Origin: Cellulosimicrobium sp. ES-005
GTDB taxonomy: Bacteria; Actinomycetota; Actinomycetes; Actinomycetales; Cellulomonadaceae
Reading direction: 5' to 3'
Assembly (NCBI RefSeq): GCF_040448685.1
Contig: NZ_CP159290.1
Location: forward strand, 3,720,001 to 3,784,000
DNA: 64,000 nt
This document shows, piece by piece, positions 33,615 through 40,797 of the stretch (position 1 is its first letter; each line of letters opens with the position of its first letter). Under the pieces are notes generated by a model that saw nothing but the letters and a program-made list of their open reading frames with translations, did not search any database and was not told where the DNA came from. Both the position numbers and the translations under genes were made by a program.

Positions 33615-33838
33615 ACGGTCCCGCTCGTGTTCACGGCGTGCTTGTCCTCGTACGCCTCGACGTCGGACACGCGGTAGCGGACGTTGAAGCCGATCTTGCG
33701 GTAGACGGGTCCGCGCCTCTGCGAGCGGAGTGTGGCGAGCCAGCCCGGGTTGACTTGCCACCGGGCCGCTAGTTCCTTTTCGGTCAGCAAGTTGGAGGAG
33801 ATGGGAGCGGCGTTACTGCTTGTGGATGACTTCGCCAT
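33611..33838 (-). CDS. excisionase-like HTH_17 (MerR-type) protein
   Basis: A 75-residue DNA-binding protein from ATG 33838. The pattern LLTEKELAARWQVNPGWLAT followed by LRSQRRGPVYRKIGFNVRYR and VSDVEAYE is the classic single MerR-like helix-turn-helix plus wing of excisionases and element regulators. It is first in the minus-strand module, 31 bp downstream of a GACCCCC-N6-GGGGGTC palindrome. In this context it is a candidate recombination directionality factor or the repressor of the module. The integrase gene is 3 kb away on the other strand, rather than adjacent. Confidence 0.7.
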   Translation of the reverse strand: MAKSSTSSNAAPISSNLLTEKELAARWQVNPGWLATLRSQRRGPVYRKIGFNVRYRVSDVEAYEDKHAVNTSGTV

Positions 33839-33868
33839 ACCACACATCTAAGCCGGTCCCTATGACAC

Positions 33869-33888
33869 GACCCCCTTTCCTGGGGGTC
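33869..33888. promoter_or_regulatory. palindromic GACCCCC-N6-GGGGGTC box upstream of xis-like gene
   Basis: GACCCCC (33869-33875), TTTCCT, GGGGGTC (33882-33888). Arm sequence and 6-bp spacer are the same as in the box at 27894-27913. It lies at the divergent start of the minus-strand module. It could be an operator; TTTGGG after it is too short for a convincing U-tract terminator. Confidence 0.55.
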
Positions 33889-34064
33889 TTTGGGAGCTGC
33901 GACGCGAGGCCTCAAATACAGCGTTGCGGAGCGACCTGCGACGACTCTCGAGAATCAAGCGTTTGTGAAGATTTTGGATGACCATGGGGGCCGGGCCGAA
34001 AGGGTGTGTTTTCACCCGCTTTGGACCTGGTGTGCGTTACCAGGTGCGGCGTACCGTCACCTAC

Positions 34065-34391
34065 ATGAAGGTCCTCATATCAGCAGCGGTCGGAGGGGTT
34101 GCGGCCGTGGCGCTCTGGACTTCGGGCCACCCCGTATGGGCTGTGATCGCCTTCCTCGTCATCGGGGGTGGGGCGTGGACCTTGGTGCCATGGCACTTGC
34201 TGAACCCTCGCCGGCGTCGTGACGCCGCCGAGTTCCGTGCCGCTGCCATGGATGCTGGCATCTGGTCGACGCTGACGGCGACAGATGCGCAGGAGCTGTT
34301 TTCGGGCTGGTTGCAGGTGCGTCGCCAGCACCACGGCATGCCCGCACGCACCTACTTGGCAGTGCTGTTCCCACCCACGCCACCCCAGTAG
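34065..34391 (+). CDS. small membrane protein of the element
   Basis: A 108-residue protein from ATG 34065. A TACCGT element seven bases upstream suggests a leaderless message. Two hydrophobic helices (VLISAAVGGVAAVALWTSG and WAVIAFLVIGGGAWTLVPW) are followed by a basic stretch (LLNPRRRRDAAEFRAAAMD) and a cytoplasmic tail. No family is recognised. The tail and helix pair resemble other short actinobacterial element proteins only in general form. Confidence 0.5.
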   Translation: MKVLISAAVGGVAAVALWTSGHPVWAVIAFLVIGGGAWTLVPWHLLNPRRRRDAAEFRAAAMDAGIWSTLTATDAQELFSGWLQVRRQHHGMPARTYLAVLFPPTPPQ

Positions 34392-34402
34392 TCTCCTCGC
34401 TC

Positions 34403-34974
34403 ATGGGGGATGCAGCGCTGCCGCAGCTAGTACCTGGCGTGCGAGTTGGGACGACCGCCGACGTCGGTGCGCTGATGCGCCTGTCAGGCCACGCACTGTG
34501 GAAGCTCGTGCGCTCGCCCGGGCTCCCTAAACGTCACGTTCGTAATGATCGGGTTGGCGATCGGGCAGGGTCACGGGAAGCGACTGCGAGAGGCACTGGT
34601 GGGTCCGCTGCTGGCCCAGGCGGACGCGACCGGGACGCGGGTCACGTTCGATGCAGTGGCCGCGACGGCGAACCAGTACGACGTGGTTCTTCTCGGGTTC
34701 GTTGCCGGCGGCAGGTCGTGGCAGGGACGCCGCTACACACGCGAGCCGGTGGCGCAGCGTGTTTGAGTCGTACTGGATGCACTACAACCGGTGGGACCGG
34801 CACGGGTCCGCTGAGAAGCGCGACGGCTCCGAGCATCAGCGCGCCAAGACGCATTGCCCGCACGGCCACGAGTACACGGAAGAGAACACGATCGGTTTTC
34901 CGTCGGACGCGCGACGTCGGTGCCGCGCGTGTCGAAACACGAAGCGATCAACGCCGGGAGCCAATGAGGTATAG
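34403..34974 (+). pseudogene. decayed HTH and HNH-endonuclease locus
   Basis: Three overlapping open frames, none complete. From ATG 34403 (after TAGTCT) an HTH_17-like segment TTADVGALMRLSGHALWKLV is followed by RSPGLPKRHVRND and then loses protein character near 34550. A second frame (34545-34766) encodes MIGLAIGQGHGKRLREALVG and onward. A third (34777-34974) ends in KTHCPHGHEYTEENTIGFPS then RRRCRACRN, the zinc-binding tail typical of actinophage HNH homing-type endonucleases, but without the HNH core. I read this as remains of one or two genes broken by frameshifts; short intact genes cannot be excluded. Confidence 0.4.
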
Positions 34975-34976
34975 AG

Positions 34977-36038
34977 ATGGAAGATGAATCAAACCGCGCC
35001 GGCGATGCCCGCGACCGAACGGATGGCGCTGGAGAAGGCGAGAAGCGGCGGAAGTTGCGAGTTCGGCGGGGAGATGGCGAGTGGAAGGAGATTGAACCGG
35101 CGCCTCCAATCGATATCGACGACCCCGAGATTGCTGCCATTGGCCTCTTGAAGCAAGAGGATGTTGCGGCGATCATCGAGAACAAAGATGACCCGCGACA
35201 CGCGGCGGCGCTAGAATATGAAAGGCTGCGTGGCCTTCGCAACAAGAGATGGGCCGCTCGAATCGGTGAGGCCTTAGGTGCTTCCCCTTCCGCCGCCGCG
35301 AAGTCGGTGTTGGATAGCTTGGGGGAGGCTGCCCGCGGCAGCGTTGACCTCGCGGCCTTAGCCTATCCGACCCCGCCAATGGCGCCTATTACGGGCGCTG
35401 GCGAGGGCTCCCGATTGCTTGACCTCGAGCCCGTGCACAATCCGACCTATGACGTGCTTGTGGAGCAGCAAAAGGCAAACGGCTTGGCCTCGGACGCGAA
35501 CGAGATTCTTAGCGGAATGGCCGACCTTGCGCGGGACGAAGCCAATGCCGCCAGAAAAGATGCAAGCGATGCCGCTCGCAAGACAAGGCACGCATTGGTC
35601 GCGGCTTGGGTGGCGGTTGGAGTCACCGTGGTAGTGGGTGCGGTCCAAGTGGCCGTGGCACTAAATCCCCCGCAGATGTCCGCCACTGACCCCAGTCTCG
35701 CGAATGAGGCGACCCCTTCGCCAGAAAGTGTCCAACCGGAGACTCCGTTGCCCGAGCCGTCTGCGCCATACTCGGACCCTGCGACCTGGACCGACGCCGA
35801 GAAGCGTGCAGTTCAAGAGTTGCGGTCCGGATTGCCCGGTGTCGATCCTCACTTTTCGGATGAGCAGGCCGCCGAGTTCCTCCGCTTCGGGCACCTTGCT
35901 TGCGACTCGCTCACCGCAGGCGAGGGATGGCGCGACATCGCGACCCAATTCCCTTCTCTGCCGCAGCAAGAGGTTCTACCTGTCATCGGCGAGATGTGGG
36001 CAGAACTATGCCCCGAGGTGCCTTTCGATCCGCGCTGA
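34977..36038 (+). CDS. membrane-anchored protein with DUF732-like C-terminal domain
   Basis: 353 residues. The first ~205 are charged and cytoplasmic, with a helical segment (DVAAIIENKDDPRHAAALEY and following) and a coiled region (ANEILSGMADLARDEANAAR). One transmembrane helix (ALVAAWVAVGVTVVVGAVQV) lies near 208-230. A Pro/Ser/Glu-rich linker leads to an external ~75-residue domain with FLRFGHLACDSLTAGEGW, a pattern close to DUF732 (two Cys, small helical). It follows the decayed locus directly. The function is unknown; the topology suits sensing or surface interaction. Confidence 0.6.
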   Translation: MEDESNRAGDARDRTDGAGEGEKRRKLRVRRGDGEWKEIEPAPPIDIDDPEIAAIGLLKQEDVAAIIENKDDPRHAAALEYERLRGLRNKRWAARIGEALGASPSAAAKSVLDSLGEAARGSVDLAALAYPTPPMAPITGAGEGSRLLDLEPVHNPTYDVLVEQQKANGLASDANEILSGMADLARDEANAARKDASDAARKTRHALVAAWVAVGVTVVVGAVQVAVALNPPQMSATDPSLANEATPSPESVQPETPLPEPSAPYSDPATWTDAEKRAVQELRSGLPGVDPHFSDEQAAEFLRFGHLACDSLTAGEGWRDIATQFPSLPQQEVLPVIGEMWAELCPEVPFDPR

Positions 36039-36065
36039 GTCAGTGGTGGAGCAATTGGTTACCGC

Positions 36066-36836
36066 CTAGTTGACGGGTGGGAGTCCGAGCGTTGCGCTAG
36101 TCAGCCTCTCGGGTTCGGGGTCGAATGGCTCGTACTTCAACTCGCTGGAACGAACCATGTCAACGAACACATCTTTGATTCCACGAGCGCGAAGGTATAG
36201 GCGTGCGCCGATGGACGTTGGTTCGGCCCAACTCATGGGTTCCGGTCGGTCGGGTGTGACGCGGCCGGTACCCCACTGCCCGATTAGGCCTGCGCGCCAG
36301 AGGGCGTCCAGAGCTTCCACGACCGCCTGGCCCGTTACGCCCGAGGCCTTTTCTAGCTCGCTGGTCTCTGTTATAACGCAAAGCTCTTTGGCTTCATTAA
36401 ACGCGATGGAAATAGGATTCTGGTCGCCTGTCGCTGTTCCTTCGAGGCTTGCGTATATCAGGAAGTGCAGTCGAGTCTGGGCGGCCGTCATGCGGGAAGC
36501 GATCCCGGCGTAATACGTCCCACTGTCGTCCGCACCGCCTGGCGAACGCGACGTGAGCAAAAGGCCTGCAAGGTATTCCTGCTGTACGTCGTCATTGATC
36601 CACGAGCCCGCGTCAAGAACTTCGTGTGCGACCCGCGGATGGACCGCCTCCCCATCGGGCATCGGCTCGGACCTTCGCGATACTCGTTGCAGGATTCGCG
36701 CGAAGTTCTCCGCGCGCCACGCGGAGTAGACGGCCGCGAGGTCCTTGGCGAACTGGTCGATGGTGGGACCGAGCACTTTTCGTCCAGTAGCGAGTGCTGC
36801 TCCGGTGAGCGCGACGGTCGAGACGGGGTCAACCAC
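36066..36836 (-). CDS. Abi-alpha/DUF4393-like protein
   Basis: A 256-residue cytoplasmic protein from GTG 36836. A glycine-rich front (DPVSTVALTGAALATGRKVL) is followed by QFAKDLAAVYSAWRAENFAR, then a region (LDAGSWINDDVQQEYLAGLL) and a C-terminal winged-helix-like part (GVTGQAVVEALDALWRAGLI). The order and the 'R-x-x-N-x-x-x-I' helix resemble DUF4393, which includes the Abi-alpha abortive-infection protein. The resemblance is seen by eye only. It is convergent with the DUF732-like gene and divergent from the integrase, a usual cargo position for defence genes. Confidence 0.5.
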   Translation of the reverse strand: MVDPVSTVALTGAALATGRKVLGPTIDQFAKDLAAVYSAWRAENFARILQRVSRRSEPMPDGEAVHPRVAHEVLDAGSWINDDVQQEYLAGLLLTSRSPGGADDSGTYYAGIASRMTAAQTRLHFLIYASLEGTATGDQNPISIAFNEAKELCVITETSELEKASGVTGQAVVEALDALWRAGLIGQWGTGRVTPDRPEPMSWAEPTSIGARLYLRARGIKDVFVDMVRSSELKYEPFDPEPERLTSATLGLPPVN

Positions 36837-37011
36837 GGGGCGTCACTCTCCTGCGTCTCTGGTTGCACGACGAACGTGCTGGTCACGGGGCTAGTGTCGT
36901 CTATCCGACCGGGCGCGTCCAGGGCGAAGCTCTTCAGTGCCCGGTGCCCCGCCGCCTATGCCCTTGAACTGGACCTTTTTTCATCCCCCGCATACTGCTA
37001 CGGTGGATCGT

Positions 37012-38265
37012 ATGGCGCGTCCGCGGATGAAGCTCGGGGAGTGGGGCAACGTCGCTACTACGCCCCAGCTCCTGGCCGATGACGGCAAGTACCGTGCAGC
37101 CCCCGCGGGGACGCGGAAGGCGGATCGTTGGCGTGCACGCGCCAAGGTGCGCGACACAGACGGCATCGTCCGCGACGTCGAGCGCTACGGCGGGACGAAG
37201 GTTGAGGCCCGCCGCCTGCTCGAAGAGGCCCTACGCGAGCGAGTCACCCCGGTGACTAAGGGCACGATCACCCCGGCTACGACGTTCTCGGACCTGGCGG
37301 CAGCGTGGGAGGAGGAGCTTCAGGGCGACGAGTCACGCTCGCCCAATACGAAGGCCGTGTACTCCTCGATCCTGCACCGGTACGTCACCGGCAGCCCCGC
37401 CGACCCGAAGTCGCGGGGCCCCCTCGCCGGCTGGACCGTGCGCGAGCTGAACGTGGCCGCGATCAACCGGGCGCTCCAGGACATCAACAAGGAGGGTGGG
37501 CCGGCGGTCGCCAAGACCGCCCGCACCGTCCTGTCCGGCATCCTAGGCCTCGCCGTTCGCAACGGCGCCATCCCCGCCAACCCCGTGCGCGAGGTCGACC
37601 GCATCAAGCAAAAGGGCGCCCCGAAGCGGAAGGGCGCGACCCGCGACACCACACGGGCGTTCACGGTGGAGGAGCGTGCTGCGGTCCTGACGTTCATGGA
37701 CACCGACGAGCACGCCCTCGCGCACGACCTGGGTGACCTGATGGCGTTCCTGGCGGGCACAGGTGCGCGTCTGGGCGAAGCGTGTGCTCTCAGGTGGTCG
37801 CGGGTCTCCCTCGACGCTCGGAAGGCCACGGCGCGCATCGACGCCACCCTTGTCCGCGTCCCGGGGGAAGGGGTCTCGATCCAGGAGGGCACGAAGACGA
37901 AGCGTCATGTGTCCGACTCCAGCCGCCGCGTGGTGCAGTTGCCCGAGTGGCTGGCGGACCGGCTGCGCGTCCGTCGCGACACGATGAAGCACACCGAACC
38001 GGACGACGTGGTGTTCCCGTCCCCGGGCGGGAAGCTCCGCGACCCGTCGAACACGACGAAGACGATCCGGCGCATGCTGGACCGGGCGGGGTTCGAGTGG
38101 GCGACGTCGCACACGTTCCGTCGAACGGCGGCGACGCTCATGGATCAGCGCGGCCTGACAGCGCGGGAGATTGCGGGCCAGCTCGGGCATGCATCGCCGT
38201 CGATCACGACCGACGTGTACATGGACCGCCGTCCCGCGACGACACGTGCGGCCGAGGTTCTGTAG
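37012..38265 (+). CDS. int: tyrosine recombinase (integrase)
   Basis: Site-specific integrase of 417 residues. The ATG at 37012 follows a TACGGT element by seven bases (leaderless). An N-terminal AP2-like arm-binding segment (RWRARAKVRDTDGIVRDVER) and SAM-like core-binding domain (NTKAVYSSILHRYV) precede the catalytic domain. The catalytic residues are all visible: R in GTGARLGEACALRW (near 250), HTFRRTAATL (H and R near 365), GHASPSITTDVYM with H and the nucleophilic Tyr. It lies beside attR/tRNA-Lys, as in most tRNA-integrated elements, and should catalyse insertion at the 3' end of tRNA-Lys. Confidence 0.92.
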   Translation: MARPRMKLGEWGNVATTPQLLADDGKYRAAPAGTRKADRWRARAKVRDTDGIVRDVERYGGTKVEARRLLEEALRERVTPVTKGTITPATTFSDLAAAWEEELQGDESRSPNTKAVYSSILHRYVTGSPADPKSRGPLAGWTVRELNVAAINRALQDINKEGGPAVAKTARTVLSGILGLAVRNGAIPANPVREVDRIKQKGAPKRKGATRDTTRAFTVEERAAVLTFMDTDEHALAHDLGDLMAFLAGTGARLGEACALRWSRVSLDARKATARIDATLVRVPGEGVSIQEGTKTKRHVSDSSRRVVQLPEWLADRLRVRRDTMKHTEPDDVVFPSPGGKLRDPSNTTKTIRRMLDRAGFEWATSHTFRRTAATLMDQRGLTAREIAGQLGHASPSITTDVYMDRRPATTRAAEVL

Positions 38266-38314
38266 CCGCAAGCCCAATCCTTGCCGAGAGCGGTCGTCCG
38301 GATACAGTCACGCC

Positions 38315-38761
38315 ATGGCGATAGAGGTCGATGTCAGCACGTCCTTGACCGACGTCGTAGCTGCGATCGGGACCGTCGGCGCTCTGTTGATCGCAGCGCT
38401 CGCGTACGGGGCCGAGGTTCGCCGACGACGCCGCGAGAGCAAATGGGGCCAGGCCGAGCGCGTATCGGCATGGATTGGGGACGCGACCGTGAGCACTAGC
38501 TCAACTGATGCTGGGTTGTTCCTGCGAAACGACTCCGGAGCCATGGTCTATGGGGTGAGAGTTCATCTCCACGACGGGGCGCTGGGCACCATCGACGGGG
38601 CCATCGCCCCTGAGACCACGCAGGAGTATTACCTTGAGTACGACCGGCCGGTCCTCAGGGTCATACCCGTGGACATCGAGTTCCAGGACGCAGCCGGTCG
38701 ATCCTGGAAGCGTCACCGAGACGGCCGGTTGGTGCTCGTGAAGAGCGTTCAGGGCGAGTAA
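38315..38761 (+). CDS. single-helix membrane protein next to integrase
   Basis: A 148-residue protein from ATG 38315; a TACAGT element ends six bases upstream. One N-terminal transmembrane helix (VVAAIGTVGALLIAALAYGA) is followed by a basic stretch (EVRRRRRESKW) and a beta-rich C-terminal domain (DAGLFLRNDSGAMVYGVRVH and on). This layout is common among small proteins of actinobacterial mobile elements. No function is known. It is the last gene before the attachment site. Confidence 0.55.
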   Translation: MAIEVDVSTSLTDVVAAIGTVGALLIAALAYGAEVRRRRRESKWGQAERVSAWIGDATVSTSSTDAGLFLRNDSGAMVYGVRVHLHDGALGTIDGAIAPETTQEYYLEYDRPVLRVIPVDIEFQDAAGRSWKRHRDGRLVLVKSVQGE

Positions 38762-38836
38762 CCGGGGGATTTTCGGGGGACGAGAGCCTCGCTGCGTACT
38801 GATGGGCGGCAGCAACTGTTGTGAATCCGCCATCTT

Positions 38837-38912
38837 TGGTGGGCCCCGTGGGGCTCGAACCCACAACCTACGGATTAAAAGTCCGCAGCTCTGCCAATTG
38901 AGCTAGAGGCCC
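38837..38912 (-). tRNA. tRNA-Lys (anticodon UUU)
   Basis: The minus strand folds into a full cloverleaf: acceptor GGGCCTC/GGGGCCC (one G-U pair), D arm GCTC-AATTGGCA-GAGC, anticodon arm GCGGA-CTTTTAA-TCCGT with anticodon TTT, variable AGGTT, T arm GTGGG-TTCGAGC-CCCAC, discriminator A. The 3' CCA is encoded (38837-38839). The 3' half is provided by the integrated element; the displaced original 3' end at 22649 continues with CT instead of CCA, so the original gene probably did not encode CCA. Confidence 0.95.
38839..38879. other. attR within tRNA-Lys
   Basis: 41 bp identical to 22649-22689 except one base in the T loop (C at 38854 against T at 22664). It spans the tRNA acceptor 3' strand through the anticodon stem. 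Crossover somewhere in this core keeps the tRNA functional. Confidence 0.88.
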
Positions 38913-38987
38913 TGGACGCCCGGCGGCGTCCAGGCACAGGCTACCCGCGCGCCCGGGTCGGCAGTTCGCCACGACGTCGGCGGTCCC

Positions 38988-39030
38988 TGCCGATATCGGC
39001 AACCGGGAGCGCCGATCTCGGCAGGAGCTG
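38988..39030. repeat. palindromic ATCGGC repeat, family copy 1
   Basis: TGCCGATATCGGCA (perfect 14-bp palindrome, 38988-39001) followed by a GCCGATCTCGGC palindrome at 39011. The reverse complement contains CCGAGATCGGCGCTCCCGGT, which recurs at 58830-58849. It lies in the 368-bp gap 38913-39280 between the tRNA and the HesB-like gene; the rest of the gap holds nothing recognisable. Confidence 0.7.
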
Positions 39031-39280
39031 CCGACCGCGGGTGTAGCGGGCGCGCGGGCGCGGACCCTACGCGCGTCGTCGGGCGCTGTCACGCGCGGTC
39101 TTGGTCCGTGAGAAATTCGGTGAGAATCGGGCGATTCGCTTGCGAGTCGAGCCCGTTCTTGTTTCGGTGGAGTGGACCGAGGGGCCCGCGGGAGGGTGCA
39201 CCGACGGCAGGTCACGCCGGCCAGGCGTGAGCCGCACGGACGTGTCCCGCAGGCCCCGCCCGGCGACGAGAGGAGCTCTC

Positions 39281-39562
39281 GTGCTCACCCTGACCGACAA
39301 CGCCCGTACCGCTGTCCACGACCTGCAGACCCAGGCCGGTGTCCCGGAGGGAGGCGGTCTGCGGATCGCCGAGTCCGCGGACCAGGCGGGCAGCTTCGAG
39401 CTCGCGCTCGTGCCCGGCCCGCAGCCTGACGACACGGTGGTCGAGGACGGTGAGGCGAAGGTGTTCGTGGAGTCCGCCACGGCCCCGACCCTCGCGAACC
39501 TCACGCTCGACACGGACCCGAACGCGCAGGGCCCGGCGTTCGTCCTGACTCCTCAGGGCTGA
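39281..39562 (+). CDS. HesB/IscA-like protein lacking cysteines
   Basis: A 93-residue protein from GTG 39281, with GAGAGGAGC upstream as RBS. The sequence LTLTDNARTAVHDLQTQAGV followed by PEGGGLRIAESADQAGSFEL and the later FVESATAPTLANLTLDTDP follow the A-type Fe-S carrier (IscA/HesB) fold closely. None of the three conserved Cys is present, so it cannot bind a cluster in the usual way. Such Cys-free relatives are frequent in actinobacteria and uncharacterised. A hairpin terminator follows at 39637. Confidence 0.75.
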   Translation: MLTLTDNARTAVHDLQTQAGVPEGGGLRIAESADQAGSFELALVPGPQPDDTVVEDGEAKVFVESATAPTLANLTLDTDPNAQGPAFVLTPQG

Positions 39563-39636
39563 CCCCACCAGTTCTCCCGGCGCCCGCGCCGGACGATCTC
39601 GACGACGCCTCCTCCTCCAGGCGCGTCTCTGGTCGC

Positions 39637-39672
39637 ACGACGGGCCGTCCGCTCCGGCGGGCGGCCCGTCGT
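39637..39672. terminator. hairpin between convergent HesB-like and M50 genes
   Basis: ACGACGGGCCG pairs with CGGCCCGTCGT (11 bp, extended by CCG/CGG toward the loop). It lies between the stops of two convergent genes. Confidence 0.65.
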
Positions 39673-39706
39673 CGTGCCGGACGGCGGCAGCCTCTTCGCG
39701 CCGTCC

Positions 39707-40519
39707 TCAGGCCGCTGGCCCCACGATCCACGAGCCGCCGAGCACGGCGGCGCCCAGCGTGACGACGAGGAACACCCCGACCCAGAACAGCCCGGGCAGG
39801 TGCGTGAGGCGCGCGAGGATGTCGGCGTCGGAGGTCGCCGCCCGTCCGCGCGACCGCTCGCTCTGCAGCTCCAGCACGGGCCGGACCGCCCCGAGCAGCA
39901 GGAACCACGTGACCGCGTAGGCGACGGCGCTCTGCACGTCGGGCGACGCCCACCACGACACGCCCACGAGCGCCGCGCCCGTGACGAGCACGGACCACAG
40001 CCCGAACCAGTTGCGGATCTGCAGCAGCATGAGGGCGAGCAGCACGACGAGCAGCCACAGCAGCCCGACGGCGTAGCCCTGGCGCAGGAGCGCGGCGGCG
40101 CCGAGCCCGATGAGGCCCGGTCCGACGTACCCCAGGAACGCGGTGAGGATCATGCCGAACCCGCGCGGTCGGCCCGACGACACGGTGAGGCCGGAGGTGT
40201 CGGAGTGCAGCCGGATGCCCGAGAGGCGCCGTCCGGTGAGCAGCGCGGCGAGCGCGTGCGAGGCCTCGTGCGCGATCGTCACGACGTGCCGCGCGACGCG
40301 CCAGACCGGCGTGACCAGCACGACCGCCAGGGCGAGCACGCCCATCGCCACGACGACGGCGGTCGCCGGGGGCGCGACGGGTGTCGTCGCGGCCTCCCAC
40401 ACCTGCCCGACGACGTCCCCCACGGAGGAGGCGACGTCGCCTCCGGAGGTGGTCCCGCCGTCGGACAGCACGGCTCGGGCTACGGCGAGGGAGGGCGTCG
40501 GCGCGTGCACGCGCGCCAT
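39707..40519 (-). CDS. M50-family membrane metallopeptidase
   Basis: Polytopic membrane zinc peptidase of about 270 residues from ATG 40519. The HExxH motif lies in a hydrophobic helix, VVTIAHEASHALAALLTGRR (near residues 92-111), followed by GIRLHSDTSGLTVSSGRPRG and four or five more helices including TAFLGYVGPGLIGLGAAALL. Relatives are the actinobacterial M50B proteases, usually of unknown substrate. The N-terminal ~30 residues before the first helix are Ser/Gly-rich. The dispersed 62-bp repeat lies just upstream. Confidence 0.78.
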   Translation of the reverse strand: MARVHAPTPSLAVARAVLSDGGTTSGGDVASSVGDVVGQVWEAATTPVAPPATAVVVAMGVLALAVVLVTPVWRVARHVVTIAHEASHALAALLTGRRLSGIRLHSDTSGLTVSSGRPRGFGMILTAFLGYVGPGLIGLGAAALLRQGYAVGLLWLLVVLLALMLLQIRNWFGLWSVLVTGAALVGVSWWASPDVQSAVAYAVTWFLLLGAVRPVLELQSERSRGRAATSDADILARLTHLPGLFWVGVFLVVTLGAAVLGGSWIVGPAA

Positions 40520-40566
40520 TCCACCACAGACGGCTCGGAGCCCGCCGAGAACGACTCCGCGCGCGG

Positions 40567-40628
40567 TCGAGCACCACATGGCGGTCGCGAAGACGCCGTT
40601 GACGTCCTCCATGTCGTGTTCGGCGGCG
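40567..40628. repeat. dispersed ~62-bp imperfect hairpin repeat, copy 1
   Basis: Starts GGTCGAGCACCACATGGCGG and ends CTCCATGTCGTGTTCGGCG; the two ends are imperfect inverted arms. A similar sequence in the same orientation occurs at about 56080-56141 between other genes. It is intergenic between the M50 and DEAD-box genes. The resemblance to REP/BIME-like elements is an interpretation. Confidence 0.65.
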
Positions 40629-40797
40629 GACCCGGCGCGTGCACCGGCGACGAGACGCACCTCACCAGTGCTCCGGCGTCCGGCATGAGACACTGGAGGT
40701 TCGAGGGCAGCGCGATCCCGCGCGCCCCGCGTCGTGGAGATCCCCCCGGATTGCGTGCGGCGGACCCCGACCTTGAGCCCCGAGAGGCCCATCACCT

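Larger units (their letters stand above)
22649..38879. mobile_element. 16.2-kb integrative element in tRNA-Lys with giant-protein module
   Basis: Bounded by a 41-bp direct repeat (22649-22689 and 38839-38879, one mismatch) that equals the 3' part of a tRNA-Lys gene. The tyrosine integrase (37012-38265) lies next to the intact tRNA. Gene content differs from the flanks: several unknown genes, more A/T in parts (about 24.4-26.1 kb and 27.9-28.0 kb), and different codon use in the nuclease gene. The minus strand carries xis-like, Cys4, giant-protein, winged-helix, SNF2 and nuclease genes. I see no capsid, terminase, conjugation or primase gene. It could be a satellite, a decayed prophage or a new class of element. 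Confidence 0.88.

Noticed and set aside
22649-38879. Actinomycete ICE (pSAM2-like) or PICI
   Set aside because: No TraB/FtsK-like transfer gene, no RepSA or prim-pol, no packaging or capsid genes could be found.
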